In this document: in pieces, positions 8,576 to 17,825 of the stretch | How positions within the stretch are numbered: position 1 is the first letter of the stretch | Layout of the letters: each line of letters opens with the position of its first letter | Assembly (NCBI GenBank): GCA_041661445.1 | Contig: JBAZUK010000001.1 | Span: 626,898 to 690,897, forward strand | Reading direction: 5' to 3' | Source: JBAZUK01 sp041661445 | GTDB taxonomy: Bacteria > Chlamydiota > Chlamydiia > Chlamydiales > SM23-39 | DNA: 64,000 bases | Translations under genes and position numbers: made by a program | Notes under the pieces: generated by a model | Databases searched by the model: none | What the model was told of the DNA's origin: nothing | What the model saw: the letters and a program-made list of their open reading frames with translations, nothing else

Positions 8576-9661
8576 ATGGCAATGTCTTTAACTAAGTTCG
8601 TCAATGTGAACATTCCAGAAGGTTATAATATATCTTCAAGAGAGAAAGAACATATAAATAATTTAATTAATGAGATTATTCAAAAATGGTTGTCAAAGTA
8701 TCCAAGTGTTGTATTAGGAAATAAGAAAATAAACAAGATTACAGTGAATTTTAATGGCAGTGTTATGCCTTCTCTAAAAACTATATATACTATGAAAGCT
8801 TACTCATTATTCGAACAAAATGAACTAGTATTGCCATTAACGTATCTTAATGCATTATTGGAAAGATCATCTTCTTTACAACAAACTAAAGATGCATTTT
8901 TGCAAAATCCTCAAGATCCAAAAATAAGACAAAATTTAATAGAATATGCTAATTCAATAAAAGATCCTCGCGATCGCTTAACGTTTATTTGTGATTTAAT
9001 TGAACCTATACTTACCAAAAATGAAGCGATATATGCCATTTCACATGAAATAGGTCATCTTATAGCAAAGAATTTAGTTCCGATTGTGAAAAAATCAAAT
9101 TATAATTGGAAACGAATAGGAATAAGACTTTTAAAATCTATTATTTTAAATTCAGTTGCTATATCTAGTACCATACTAACTTGTAAATATTTACTTTCAT
9201 TTCCTACAAGAAAAGTATTATCAGATGAATTAATTGCTAGCATTGCATTAATAGTTGTTATCATAGCCGAGGGTATTATTGGTTTTCATGCTATAAATGT
9301 TGCTAAACGTGCAGTTTTGCTTGGGAATTTTAAAAGAAGTCAAATAGAAGAAAGATTTGCAGATACTCTAGCCGATGATACCCAATTTATAGAAAGTGCG
9401 ATCTCGTTCTTTGAAAAACAAATCAGTCTTCAAAATGCTTTTTCAAAAATCAATTTTAAAGATTTTTTTGATGAGATGGCGAAAGGTGATGTGGAAAAGA
9501 TGTATGAAGAATTTTATCCGCCACATCAAGATCCTCATGGTTCAAATGAAAAAAGATTAGAAACTTTAAAAAGTCTTCTTTCATACAGTTCAGAAAAAAG
9601 AGCGGATGAAGCTAAAAAGTTATTGATTGAATTACAAAAAAATCCAGGGATGCTAATTTAG
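8576..9661 (+). CDS. M48-type zinc metallopeptidase-like membrane protein
   Basis: The 361-residue protein has a zinc-protease motif HEIGH at residues 157-161. Downstream EERFAD (about 258-263) fits the M48 third-ligand motif, and a C-terminal PHQDPHGSNEKRLETL resembles the M48 substrate-strand segment. Two hydrophobic stretches, about residues 185-208 and 219-240, lie between the first and second zinc motifs, as in HtpX/Oma1-type proteases. There is no signal peptide. A decayed second copy follows directly. Whether it is a house-cleaning protease or a secreted effector cannot be told; family membership is fairly clear, substrate unknown. Confidence 0.7.
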   Translation: MAMSLTKFVNVNIPEGYNISSREKEHINNLINEIIQKWLSKYPSVVLGNKKINKITVNFNGSVMPSLKTIYTMKAYSLFEQNELVLPLTYLNALLERSSSLQQTKDAFLQNPQDPKIRQNLIEYANSIKDPRDRLTFICDLIEPILTKNEAIYAISHEIGHLIAKNLVPIVKKSNYNWKRIGIRLLKSIILNSVAISSTILTCKYLLSFPTRKVLSDELIASIALIVVIIAEGIIGFHAINVAKRAVLLGNFKRSQIEERFADTLADDTQFIESAISFFEKQISLQNAFSKINFKDFFDEMAKGDVEKMYEEFYPPHQDPHGSNEKRLETLKSLLSYSSEKRADEAKKLLIELQKNPGMLI

Positions 9662-9671
9662 AAATTATTAG

Positions 9672-10195
9672 ATTAGATGACTTTTCTTAATGCATTCTGA
9701 AAGGATCATCTTCTTTATAATAAATAGCAGATGCATTTTTGAAAAATCCTCAATAAGACAAATTTAATAGAATATACTGATTCAATAAAGATTAGCGCGA
9801 TCGCTTAACATTTATTTGTGAATTAATTCAATTCTTTCACTATCAAATAAAGAAGTTAAATAGAAGAAAGATTTGTAGATACTCTTGCCGATGATAGCCA
9901 CTTTATAGAATGTTTTATGCTATTCATTGGAAAAATATTCAATTTTGAAGAAGTTCTTTCAAAAATCGATTTTTTAGAATTTTTTAATGAGATGTTAAAA
10001 AATGATGGTAAAAAGAAAGCTGATAATTTTCAACCGGAAAAATTTTTCCCATCATCTCAAAGAGATACCAATGATCCAGAAGAAAAAAGAATGGAAACTT
10101 TAAAAGCTTCGTCTTTTATATGGTTCTGAAAAAAGGTAGGAAGAAGTTAAAAAGTTATTGATAGAATTACAAAAAAATTATGAGAAATTATTTTA
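9672..10195 (+). pseudogene. Decayed tandem copy of the M48-type protease gene
   Basis: This stretch aligns with the preceding gene in order. About 9675-9830 matches 8839-9005 (shared blocks such as AAAGGATCATCTTCTTTA and GCGATCGCTTAAC), and about 9855-10195 matches 9337-9661 (AGAAGAAAGATTTG, TGCCGATGATA). The middle, encoding HEIGH and both membrane segments, is missing, and stops and frameshifts interrupt every frame. The longest open piece, 9917-10129 (70 codons), is a remnant. It is a duplicate that lost its catalytic core. Confidence 0.85.
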
Positions 10196-10211
10196 GAAAT
10201 TCATTAGATGA

Positions 10212-11894
10212 TTATTCAGCTAAATTTTTTTGATGGACATACCCCAAAAGAGAAAAAACCATCCCAATCCCGCATAAAATACTCAACGCAACAAAAGATG
10301 ATTTTTTAGAAGAACTTTTTTGTTTTGATAGGCCGCTGCTAAATTCAGATCTGATCGACTCATCAACAAAATCCAAGGGTCTTTTTTGAGCTTTGTTTTT
10401 TATGTATCTGGCCTTTGGGTCTAAGGTATTTGCATAGCGAAATATGCTTAAATATTTTTCTTTTTTGTAGGGCTCTTTTTTAGACCACACTGCCAAATGA
10501 TGCATAATGGTATTTCCTAAAGAGTCCTGATATCTCATAAGATTCGGGTATAAGTGATGAAGAAATAAAAAAGCTTCTTCAGAGAGTTGGTTTTTCAATA
10601 TATTAAAAAGCGGATAAAATGAAATTGGAGTTTTTTTTGGTGCTACTGATTCTTTTTCTGAATCTGAATCTTCTTGGTTCTCAATTATTTCGCTTAATAG
10701 ATATTTTGGATTTAAATCATAGATTAATTTTATGAAAGCCTTAAAAAGGTGAAAAGTATTTTTTTTGAATGGAGTTTGACACATAAAAATTAAATAGTTT
10801 AAAAATGTTTCTCCATCAATATCGCAAAGAAATAATGTTCGGGGATCATTTATAAGATTCATAAGAAACTTGATGGCAGGGAAATATTTTTCTAAAACTA
10901 TTCTACTCATTTCTTCAATTAAATACTCAGTGTCTGTTTTTTTCTGAATCTCTTCTTTTTCAGATGCGCTTTTTTTATAAAGAAGGTAAATACTTTTTCT
11001 AGATGTGGGGCGTGAATACATTTCATATATATGAAGTGACTTTATATCTGAGCATGCTATCAATATCATATGAGAAATTATTGATCGTTTCTTTTTATTC
11101 AATTTTAAAAAAGCATCAGGTCTTAACTGATAAAAAACTGTTATTGCGCTAAGAGATCCTTCTTCTGCAGCAATAATTAGTGGAGTTTTGTTGCTATCAT
11201 CTTCTTCATCAATCCAATCGGGGTTTATTTCGTATAATGCTTTTATGGATAAAGGTTTATTTTTTAAAGCGGCGATATGCAGAGGGTTTTGTTTCAAGTT
11301 ATTCGGGATAGTAAATATTTCCGGCTGTAAATCATATAATAATTTTAAAGACTTTGGCAGATCCAGCTCAATTACAATATCTAAAATAAAATTGTTTTGA
11401 GAGGTGAAAGTGCAGCTAGGATCATCTGGACTCTTATAACTAAATAAAAATGAGTTTTTTTCAAAAAAAGATCTTATGGTATCGCTGTTTAGGTTTTGAG
11501 ATGAAAATAAAGTTATAAGAACCTCATGCATATTTGATAAGTATTTAGCAGATGGTCTTTTAGGTGGTTTCATTCTTTGTGTTTCAAGTCTCGTTATAAT
11601 AGGATAACAAGGAAAGATTTTCGGTTTTAATTCCCAGAGGGCCTGAATAGCCTTGGCTGACTTGACTTTTATTGCTAAAGTCAGGGCTGAATCTCCTTTT
11701 TTATCTTTAAAGTTTAAAATCCGCGGGTTGCTTATAAAAAAATTCTTAATTATTTCAGTACTGACATTTGGATCAGTGAATAAATAATTAATTAATTGGT
11801 ATAAATCCTTTGTGAATCTTTTAGGAAGCTTTCTAGGATAAGAATATTCTTTATTGGATTCTGAATTTGGATAAGAGTGGGGAATTATTGCCAT
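10212..11894 (-). CDS. Ankyrin-repeat protein with C-terminal membrane anchor
   Basis: The 560-residue protein has ankyrin-type repeats, clearest in the first half: SALTLAIKVKSAKAIQAL, then NPLHIAALKNKPLSIKAL and TPLIIAAEEGSLSAITVF around residues 205-255, and a diverged one near TIMHHLAVWSKKEPYKKE. A poly-Ser/Lys linker (KQKSSSKKSS) leads into one hydrophobic segment (residues 533-552) and a short tail (HQKNLAE), a tail-anchor layout. No signal peptide is present. Ankyrin proteins of intracellular bacteria are often host-directed effectors; the target here is unknown. Confidence 0.72.
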   Translation of the reverse strand: MAIIPHSYPNSESNKEYSYPRKLPKRFTKDLYQLINYLFTDPNVSTEIIKNFFISNPRILNFKDKKGDSALTLAIKVKSAKAIQALWELKPKIFPCYPIITRLETQRMKPPKRPSAKYLSNMHEVLITLFSSQNLNSDTIRSFFEKNSFLFSYKSPDDPSCTFTSQNNFILDIVIELDLPKSLKLLYDLQPEIFTIPNNLKQNPLHIAALKNKPLSIKALYEINPDWIDEEDDSNKTPLIIAAEEGSLSAITVFYQLRPDAFLKLNKKKRSIISHMILIACSDIKSLHIYEMYSRPTSRKSIYLLYKKSASEKEEIQKKTDTEYLIEEMSRIVLEKYFPAIKFLMNLINDPRTLFLCDIDGETFLNYLIFMCQTPFKKNTFHLFKAFIKLIYDLNPKYLLSEIIENQEDSDSEKESVAPKKTPISFYPLFNILKNQLSEEAFLFLHHLYPNLMRYQDSLGNTIMHHLAVWSKKEPYKKEKYLSIFRYANTLDPKARYIKNKAQKRPLDFVDESIRSEFSSGLSKQKSSSKKSSFVALSILCGIGMVFSLLGYVHQKNLAE

Positions 11895-12004
11895 ATAGTA
11901 AATTTTTTTTTAAGATCATTTAATATAAGCTAAAGAAGAAAAAAATATGTATAAAAAAATTATCAGGATCTAATTTTTTCTATTATGAGAGTATAGTAGA
12001 AAAA

Positions 12005-13483
12005 TTAAAATAACCTCTGGAAGCAGAGCAAGTGAATGTCTTCATGAATATTTTTTCCTTTTGTTGCAAAGAGCAATTCTTTTTTCAACATGCTTACAAT
12101 TGTTTCCAGACCATCGTTTGAAAAGAATTTTAAAACCTTAAACAAAACATTTTGAACATTTTGATTTGTCTGCAGAAGATTAATAAGGCCTTTATTGAAA
12201 ACAAAAATCAGATCGCCCGGCATTAATGATGCGGCATTTTTAGTAAAATCGATAAATGTCTTTTTCTCTATTGAAAAAATATAAGGATAGGTGAATTTAT
12301 TGGAATACAAATTTATAATATTTAAATCTTTGTCTAAATTTAGACTTAATGTTGGAAAATTTTTATTCAATTTCGATTGGTTTTCTTTAAACAATTTATA
12401 ATTTGTCAAAAGTTCGTACATTCCATCGAATCCGTTATCTTTAGCTTCAATAAATCGTAATTGTAAAAAGCTGTCTGTTTCTGTTTTTGGAAAATCAAGC
12501 AAAAAGCCTCGCGGCTTAGGGGAATATATATTTATCGAGTCTACAGCTATTGAGTCGGATTGGTTTTCATCTATTACTTTTTTTAACATATGGTTCTGTA
12601 AAAGCATGGAGCATTCATGCTCGCCATACATACGCTCTCTTATTATCGAATTCTCTTTTAGTCTATTGATGTTTTCATATAAGCAGTCGCTTAATATATT
12701 TATTGTGTTTGAAAGCTCTTCAATTTCTTTGGGACCTTTTAATTCTATCTTATTTCCATAATGACCAGCTGCCAAAAAAAGAGCTGAATTATTTAATCTT
12801 TGTACAGGTTGCGTTATTCTATTTGCAATTACGAATAATAAAATCAGCATAGAAGTAATAATAATCCCTGAAGCTAATATGATGATCGATAAACCTTCTG
12901 ATAATTTTTTGTTTATGATGTCTAGGTTCATGTCAGCAGCCATATAAGCGATAACATTCTGATCATTGTTTTTGATCGGTGCATATGCAGTAATGACTTT
13001 TTTCAAGGAATCCTTATTTTTATAAGCAGGCGTAAAAAGGACATCTTTTGTTATGAAATAGCTTTTTATCAAAGCTTCTTTTTTTGAAGAAAAATTGCTG
13101 GGATTTTCAATTTTATCAACGTTAATTTTTTTTACGTTAAATAAGTCTTTAGCTTCTAAAAATGAAATAGAGGTTTTATCTGGCTGGATAAAAACTACAT
13201 AAAGGTTAGTGATATCAAGGTCATTTTTTATTCTGGAAAAATCTTCATACAGCATTTTGGTTTGAGGATCAGAGGTCCTAAAGTGAATATGGTCCTGATC
13301 AACTAAGACTAGGTCTTCAGGCGCGACCATTCCGGCACAAGACACAACAGCTGATTTTAACTTTGTTTTAAAGCCTTCGTAGATTTCTTTATACCATTTA
13401 TAAGATAGAATAGATGTTATCGAGATCATTGAGATGATCATGGTCGGCAATAAAAATAGAAGCAGCCTTGTTCGGATTTTCAT
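12005..13483 (-). CDS. RsbU-like sensor: membrane sensor, HAMP and degenerate PP2C/SpoIIE domain
   Basis: The 492-residue protein has a first membrane segment at about residues 7-29, an extracytoplasmic sensor region, a second membrane segment at about 198-220 and a HAMP linker (NRITQPVQRLNNS). The C-terminus keeps the outline of a SpoIIE-type phosphatase: PGDLIFVFNKGL stands where PGDxxxxYTDGL is usual, and NIHEDIHLLCFQ where DDITLLV is usual. The metal-binding Asp residues are therefore replaced and activity is doubtful. It is shorter than recalled chlamydial RsbU (about 650 residues). It lies one base after the cyclic-nucleotide-binding gene, in one operon. Confidence 0.68.
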   Translation of the reverse strand: MKIRTRLLLFLLPTMIISMISITSILSYKWYKEIYEGFKTKLKSAVVSCAGMVAPEDLVLVDQDHIHFRTSDPQTKMLYEDFSRIKNDLDITNLYVVFIQPDKTSISFLEAKDLFNVKKINVDKIENPSNFSSKKEALIKSYFITKDVLFTPAYKNKDSLKKVITAYAPIKNNDQNVIAYMAADMNLDIINKKLSEGLSIIILASGIIITSMLILLFVIANRITQPVQRLNNSALFLAAGHYGNKIELKGPKEIEELSNTINILSDCLYENINRLKENSIIRERMYGEHECSMLLQNHMLKKVIDENQSDSIAVDSINIYSPKPRGFLLDFPKTETDSFLQLRFIEAKDNGFDGMYELLTNYKLFKENQSKLNKNFPTLSLNLDKDLNIINLYSNKFTYPYIFSIEKKTFIDFTKNAASLMPGDLIFVFNKGLINLLQTNQNVQNVLFKVLKFFSNDGLETIVSMLKKELLFATKGKNIHEDIHLLCFQRLF

Positions 13484-13484
13484 T

Positions 13485-13904
13485 TCAGTGCCTGTGTTTC
13501 ATGTTGTGAGAATACGTATTTAAAAGAGATATTGCAACAGAGGGACATTCAGAAATTATATTTAACAGGTTTGTCTTATTGATGCTTAAAAATAGAGTGT
13601 CTTCAAAACACGAAACATTATAAGTTCTAGGTTTTTCATTAAATAACGACTCATCCCCAAAAAAATCATTGGATTGCAGCAGTTTAATAATTTTTAAGTT
13701 TTCATCTAAAATTCTAATAGAGCCTTTTACTATGAAATACATTCGATTGGCAATCTGATTAACTTCAAAAACCTTTTCGTCTTTTTCATAAATATCCTGG
13801 TGCATTTTATCAGCTATCGCGATTAATAGATCTAAATCAAGATCATTAAAAAGGGTAGTGTTTTTTAAAAAAAATGCTTTTTCTATTAAACTTAATTCTT
13901 TCAT
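13485..13904 (-). CDS. Cyclic-nucleotide-binding-domain protein (CT235-like)
   Basis: The 139-residue protein is little more than one cyclic-nucleotide-binding fold: LFNDLDLDLLIAIADKM, VFEVNQIANRMYFIVKGSIRIL, then DFFGDESLFNEKPRTYNVSC, which matches the phosphate-binding cassette but with Thr-Tyr in place of the usual Arg-Xaa-Ala core. Cyclic nucleotide binding is therefore uncertain. There is no DNA-binding or catalytic domain. It overlaps the end of the upstream HEAT/translocase gene by 4 nt (ATGA type). The same pairing, CT235 with CT234, is recalled in Chlamydia. Confidence 0.78.
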   Translation of the reverse strand: MKELSLIEKAFFLKNTTLFNDLDLDLLIAIADKMHQDIYEKDEKVFEVNQIANRMYFIVKGSIRILDENLKIIKLLQSNDFFGDESLFNEKPRTYNVSCFEDTLFLSINKTNLLNIISECPSVAISLLNTYSHNMKHRH

Positions 13905-16693
13905 AATTCTAACAACTCATATGTAAATTGATGAAAAGATTCATCAGATTTTTTAATTTGTTCTCTTAATGACTGCTGCCAGTTTGGCATTTGTAACTTA
14001 GCTTTTAAATGGGCTGCAATGATTTTATCAAAAAATAAATGCGAGTTTTCCAATTTGTCTAAAAGCTGTTTTAGGTTTAAAGAGGTATCTATCTGCTTAG
14101 CGCTTAATTGTAATTTGTATTCCAAGGGGGAATCATCTATTAAAGGAAGTATTTGTGAAAAAAGATCTCTTTGAATGCTTTTTTCTAAAGTTTCAATAGC
14201 ATGGGCATGAGATTTTGTAGTTTTGGAATGCAGAGCTTTAACAATTAGCTCGCAGTCTTCAATAAGGGAGGCCTCGGCTAGAATATATATAATAAAATCA
14301 ATGATTGATTTGTAACCTGTCTGCAGGGCGTTTTGTAAAAGTGATAGATCATATAGAGGATATTTGTTCTGGATTGTTTTTGCCCAATAAAAATAAAAGT
14401 GAGCTTTTTCAATTTCCACAGTAACTATATCGATCAAATTGTTCTTTAAGTGAGCTAAAGAAAGTTTTGCTAAAATTTTTCCGGCTAATATTCTAGCTCT
14501 TTCATTTAAGGTCATATCTTTTAAAATTGCAGTAAGATGTGGAACTGTTTTCAATCCCATTTTAATGATGATATCTTCAGCTGTTCTTCTTACGATGGGT
14601 CTTAAATTGTATGATAACTTGATGATATCTTTAATTGTCGTAGAATCATTAATGTTCCCAAGAGCTTTTAAACAGTTTATCCTGAGCTGAATGTCAGTAG
14701 CGTTTTTAATTGCTTCTATTATCTTTGATGCATATTTTGAATCAGATTTGTCTGTGATTTTTGCAAGGGCGGAGGCTGCTTTTCTTTTAATTGTAAGATT
14801 TTCGTGAGACAAATATTTTATTGCTGCAGCGACTGCTTCGTCAGAATCATCCAAACTCAAAATTTCAAGCCCCATACAGATTTCATCGGTTTGATTAAAA
14901 TTAAACAAAAGCTGCAACTCTTTTTGCGCGATTGTTCTATTTAAAGATGCATTTAAAATAGCATCATTGGATTTAAAATGTTTTAGACTGATTATTGCGC
15001 TTGCCCGCAGGATTAGATCTTTACTATCTAAATCGACTTTTATTTTTTCAGGATTTATCAATCCCTTTTTTGCTAAATAAAGATGTGATTTTTTGATAAT
15101 TGAATCGTCATTGGAATATTCTTTAAAGTCATTTATCAGATCAATTACCTTAGAATCATTTGAAAAGGAAGAGTTTTCTAAAATATCTATCGCTGAAGAT
15201 TTTTCATTGGATTGAAGATTGGCAATAGAAAATAAGACTTTCTCAAGCAGTTTATAATCATTGAAGGCAAGTAGCGTTTCAAGAGCTAATAATTTAGTCG
15301 TTTGATTTTCTGAATTTAATGCTTCCAGTAAAGCTCTTTTCGTTTCCTTTTTTTCCTTTATGGACATTTTTTTTATCCAATCAATTGTTTTTCTTTTAAA
15401 ACGCAGAGAATTTTCTTTTAAAGCTTTAAAGATTGATATTGGATAAAAATATCTTACAAAAATAGCAAGCCCGATAAAGATTACTGAAAGCATGAGCCCG
15501 AAAATTTTATTCTGATCTTTTAAAAGAAGCAAAAATACTGTACTGAACAACATGCCGACCGGTTCAAAGAAAGAGTCATTGATAAGCCTTAAAACTCCTC
15601 TTAATTTAACAGGGGCAGCATTTATCAGGAGATTGAAATTATTGTCTTCAACAGTAAACAGTATGCATTCTATGGCAACAATTGCTAGAATTACCATAAA
15701 AAGAGATTCATATAAAGACCATTCAGAATATAAAAACATGAAATAAATAGGGGGCAGCAATATCAAATTGGCGACTCCGATCCTTGTTACCATTTTTCTA
15801 TAGAAAAATATTCCAATGATGATATTGATCGCGGCAATAAAAGCTTTTAATTTACCAAGAAGTATGGGAATACTCGAATCTATTGCGATGGCTGGTGTTG
15901 CTGTAAATAATTTTTGAATGGAATCCAGATAACCATATTCTGTACATGTTCTTAAAAGCTGTACGATCAGACTCATGGCTACTACAAAAGTAGTGTAAGG
16001 AGATTTGCAGAATTCTCTAAAGATAACTGAAAAAGTTTTTTTTCCGCCGGAAAAATAATCTTCTGTTACATCATCTTCCATAACCGGCACTTTAGTAGTA
16101 ATTTTTTTAGCTTGGAAAATTGAGATGATCATGGTTATTACAACTATTGAAAAAAGTACCGCAGGCCCTAATGTTTTATAGGCCCTATTGATCAAAGTTC
16201 CCGAGATGACATAACCTAGAAAATATGCAGCATTATAAACACCAAAAAGTCTTTTGGCATCTTGCAGATCATGGTATTGATCCAAAAAAATCCAAAAGCA
16301 TGCCATTAGAGAGGAGCTGAATATGTGTGAAAATATTTTAAGAAAATACCAGAACCAGCGGGGAGGCGTTGTGAATAGCGCGACTGTGATGATAGAGTAA
16401 GCAACAGCAGCAATACTCATGGTAAATATCATTATTTTGTAAGGAGAGGTAAATCTTAAAAGATAAATATATAAACACGACACACCGATCAGTATTAATG
16501 CAATGATCAGATAGGCATTTGGAAGGAAAGCTGCTCCAATTTGTTCTGTAAAAAGACCAATGCCAAGAGTGTCTGCGATGCAGCTTCCAATAGCCCAAAC
16601 TGTAGCAAGTGTGATGAATCTAAAAACATTTTTTTCTTCGCCGGGAAAGATACCAAATACTTTACGAATAAAGTGGTGCAACTTTAACCTCAT
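13901..16693 (-). CDS. NTT/MFS-like membrane protein fused to C-terminal HEAT repeats (CT234-like)
   Basis: The 930-residue protein has about twelve membrane segments in its first 420 residues, resembling ATP/ADP-translocase-type or MFS carriers. A cytoplasmic alpha-helical repeat domain follows to the end (for example LLALETLLAFNDYKLLEKVL, TIKRKAASALAKITDKSDS and VRRTAEDIIIKMGLKTVPHL, which read as HEAT repeats). Substrate is unknown. It is first in an operon with the cyclic-nucleotide-binding protein and the RsbU-like sensor, which suggests a carrier under regulatory control; that link is inference. Confidence 0.72.
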   Translation of the reverse strand: MRLKLHHFIRKVFGIFPGEEKNVFRFITLATVWAIGSCIADTLGIGLFTEQIGAAFLPNAYLIIALILIGVSCLYIYLLRFTSPYKIMIFTMSIAAVAYSIITVALFTTPPRWFWYFLKIFSHIFSSSLMACFWIFLDQYHDLQDAKRLFGVYNAAYFLGYVISGTLINRAYKTLGPAVLFSIVVITMIISIFQAKKITTKVPVMEDDVTEDYFSGGKKTFSVIFREFCKSPYTTFVVAMSLIVQLLRTCTEYGYLDSIQKLFTATPAIAIDSSIPILLGKLKAFIAAINIIIGIFFYRKMVTRIGVANLILLPPIYFMFLYSEWSLYESLFMVILAIVAIECILFTVEDNNFNLLINAAPVKLRGVLRLINDSFFEPVGMLFSTVFLLLLKDQNKIFGLMLSVIFIGLAIFVRYFYPISIFKALKENSLRFKRKTIDWIKKMSIKEKKETKRALLEALNSENQTTKLLALETLLAFNDYKLLEKVLFSIANLQSNEKSSAIDILENSSFSNDSKVIDLINDFKEYSNDDSIIKKSHLYLAKKGLINPEKIKVDLDSKDLILRASAIISLKHFKSNDAILNASLNRTIAQKELQLLFNFNQTDEICMGLEILSLDDSDEAVAAAIKYLSHENLTIKRKAASALAKITDKSDSKYASKIIEAIKNATDIQLRINCLKALGNINDSTTIKDIIKLSYNLRPIVRRTAEDIIIKMGLKTVPHLTAILKDMTLNERARILAGKILAKLSLAHLKNNLIDIVTVEIEKAHFYFYWAKTIQNKYPLYDLSLLQNALQTGYKSIIDFIIYILAEASLIEDCELIVKALHSKTTKSHAHAIETLEKSIQRDLFSQILPLIDDSPLEYKLQLSAKQIDTSLNLKQLLDKLENSHLFFDKIIAAHLKAKLQMPNWQQSLREQIKKSDESFHQFTYELLEL

Positions 16694-16874
16694 TCTTTAA
16701 AAAAAAATTATTTAGAAATTTCACATTAACAATAAAGATTGTAACTTTATTGAGATTAATTTGCAGTAAATTCTATTAAAAAAAACTCAAAAAATAAAAA
16801 AAATAAATAGAATTTTTATCATTTTTTTTCTTAAATTTGTGTATTATAAATTTAATATTTATTGGAATCAGATG

Positions 16875-17825
16875 ATGGAACTTAAAAAATTAGTTATAAT
16901 TGGCTCAGGGCCAGCCGCTTATACTGCAGCTATTTATTCAGCGAGGGCTGATTTGTTTCCGGTTGTTTTCGAAGGTTTCATGTCAGGAACCATTGGCGGG
17001 CAGCTGATGAGCACAACCGAAATTGAGAATTTCCCAGGATTCCCTAGTGGTATTTTAGGACCTAAACTAATGGAAAATATGAAGCAGCAGGCAGCTAGGT
17101 TTGGGTCTATCTGTTTAATGGAAGATGTTATAAATGTCGACCTTTCTAAAAAACCATATTTAATTACAGGAACAAAATCAAAATTTTTGACAAACGCTTT
17201 GATTATCGCTACAGGAGCAAATGCAAAAAGGTTATCAATACCAGGAGCTAATAGCGGGGAGTTTTGGCAGAAAGGAGTAACTGCTTGCGCTATATGCGAT
17301 GGAGCTGCGCCAATTTTTAGAGATAAGAATCTATTTGTCATTGGCGGCGGGGATAGCGCTGTTGAAGAAGCTGTTTTTTTAACCAAATACGCTAAAAAGG
17401 TTTATATCGTCCACAGAAGAGACAGTTTCAGAGCATCCAAAATTATGGTTGACAGAGCCTCAAACCATCCGAAAATTGAAGTGTTATGGAATACGGAGAT
17501 TGTCCAGATTTTAGGCGATAATGTTGTTAAAGAAGTTATTTTGTTCAATAACAAGACTAATGCAAAAGAAAAAAGAGAAGCCGGAGGCGTGTTTTTTGCT
17601 ATAGGGCATACTCCTAATACTGATTTTTTAAAAGGTCAGCTGGAACTTGAAGCAAATGGTTACATAAAAGTTGAAAAGGGAACGACAAAAACTTCTAAAG
17701 AAGGTGTTTTTGCCGCTGGAGATGTTCAGGATCATGTATACAGACAGGCAATAACAGCTGCCGGTTCAGGATGTATGGCGGCATTAAATGCTGAAAAGTA
17801 TTTAGTAGAGAATGGTCACGACTGA
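16875..17825 (+). CDS. trxB: Thioredoxin reductase
   Basis: This FAD/NADPH enzyme reduces thioredoxin. It shows GSGPAAYTAAIYSARA (FAD-binding), the redox pair in CAICDG, GGGDSAVEEAVFL (NADPH-binding) and GVFAAGDVQD near the C-terminus. The frame is open from a GTG at 16839, but that region looks like promoter sequence. The ATG at 16875 gives the normal N-terminus MELKKLVIIGSG and about 316 residues. The stop overlaps the next ATG (TGATG), so the following outer-membrane gene is probably coupled. Confidence 0.96.
   Translation: MELKKLVIIGSGPAAYTAAIYSARADLFPVVFEGFMSGTIGGQLMSTTEIENFPGFPSGILGPKLMENMKQQAARFGSICLMEDVINVDLSKKPYLITGTKSKFLTNALIIATGANAKRLSIPGANSGEFWQKGVTACAICDGAAPIFRDKNLFVIGGGDSAVEEAVFLTKYAKKVYIVHRRDSFRASKIMVDRASNHPKIEVLWNTEIVQILGDNVVKEVILFNNKTNAKEKREAGGVFFAIGHTPNTDFLKGQLELEANGYIKVEKGTTKTSKEGVFAAGDVQDHVYRQAITAAGSGCMAALNAEKYLVENGHD

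Noticed and set aside
9917..10129. Open frame of 70 codons as a separate gene
   Set aside because: It is part of a decayed copy of the upstream M48-type gene; its neighbours in the other frames are also homologous.
16338..16598. Minus-strand frame rich in Cys/His inside the HEAT-fused carrier gene
   Set aside because: It is an out-of-frame reading of the membrane part of that gene.
16839..16874. GTG start adding 12 residues to TrxB
   Set aside because: The added residues are unlike the family and the DNA looks like a promoter (TATTATAAA).
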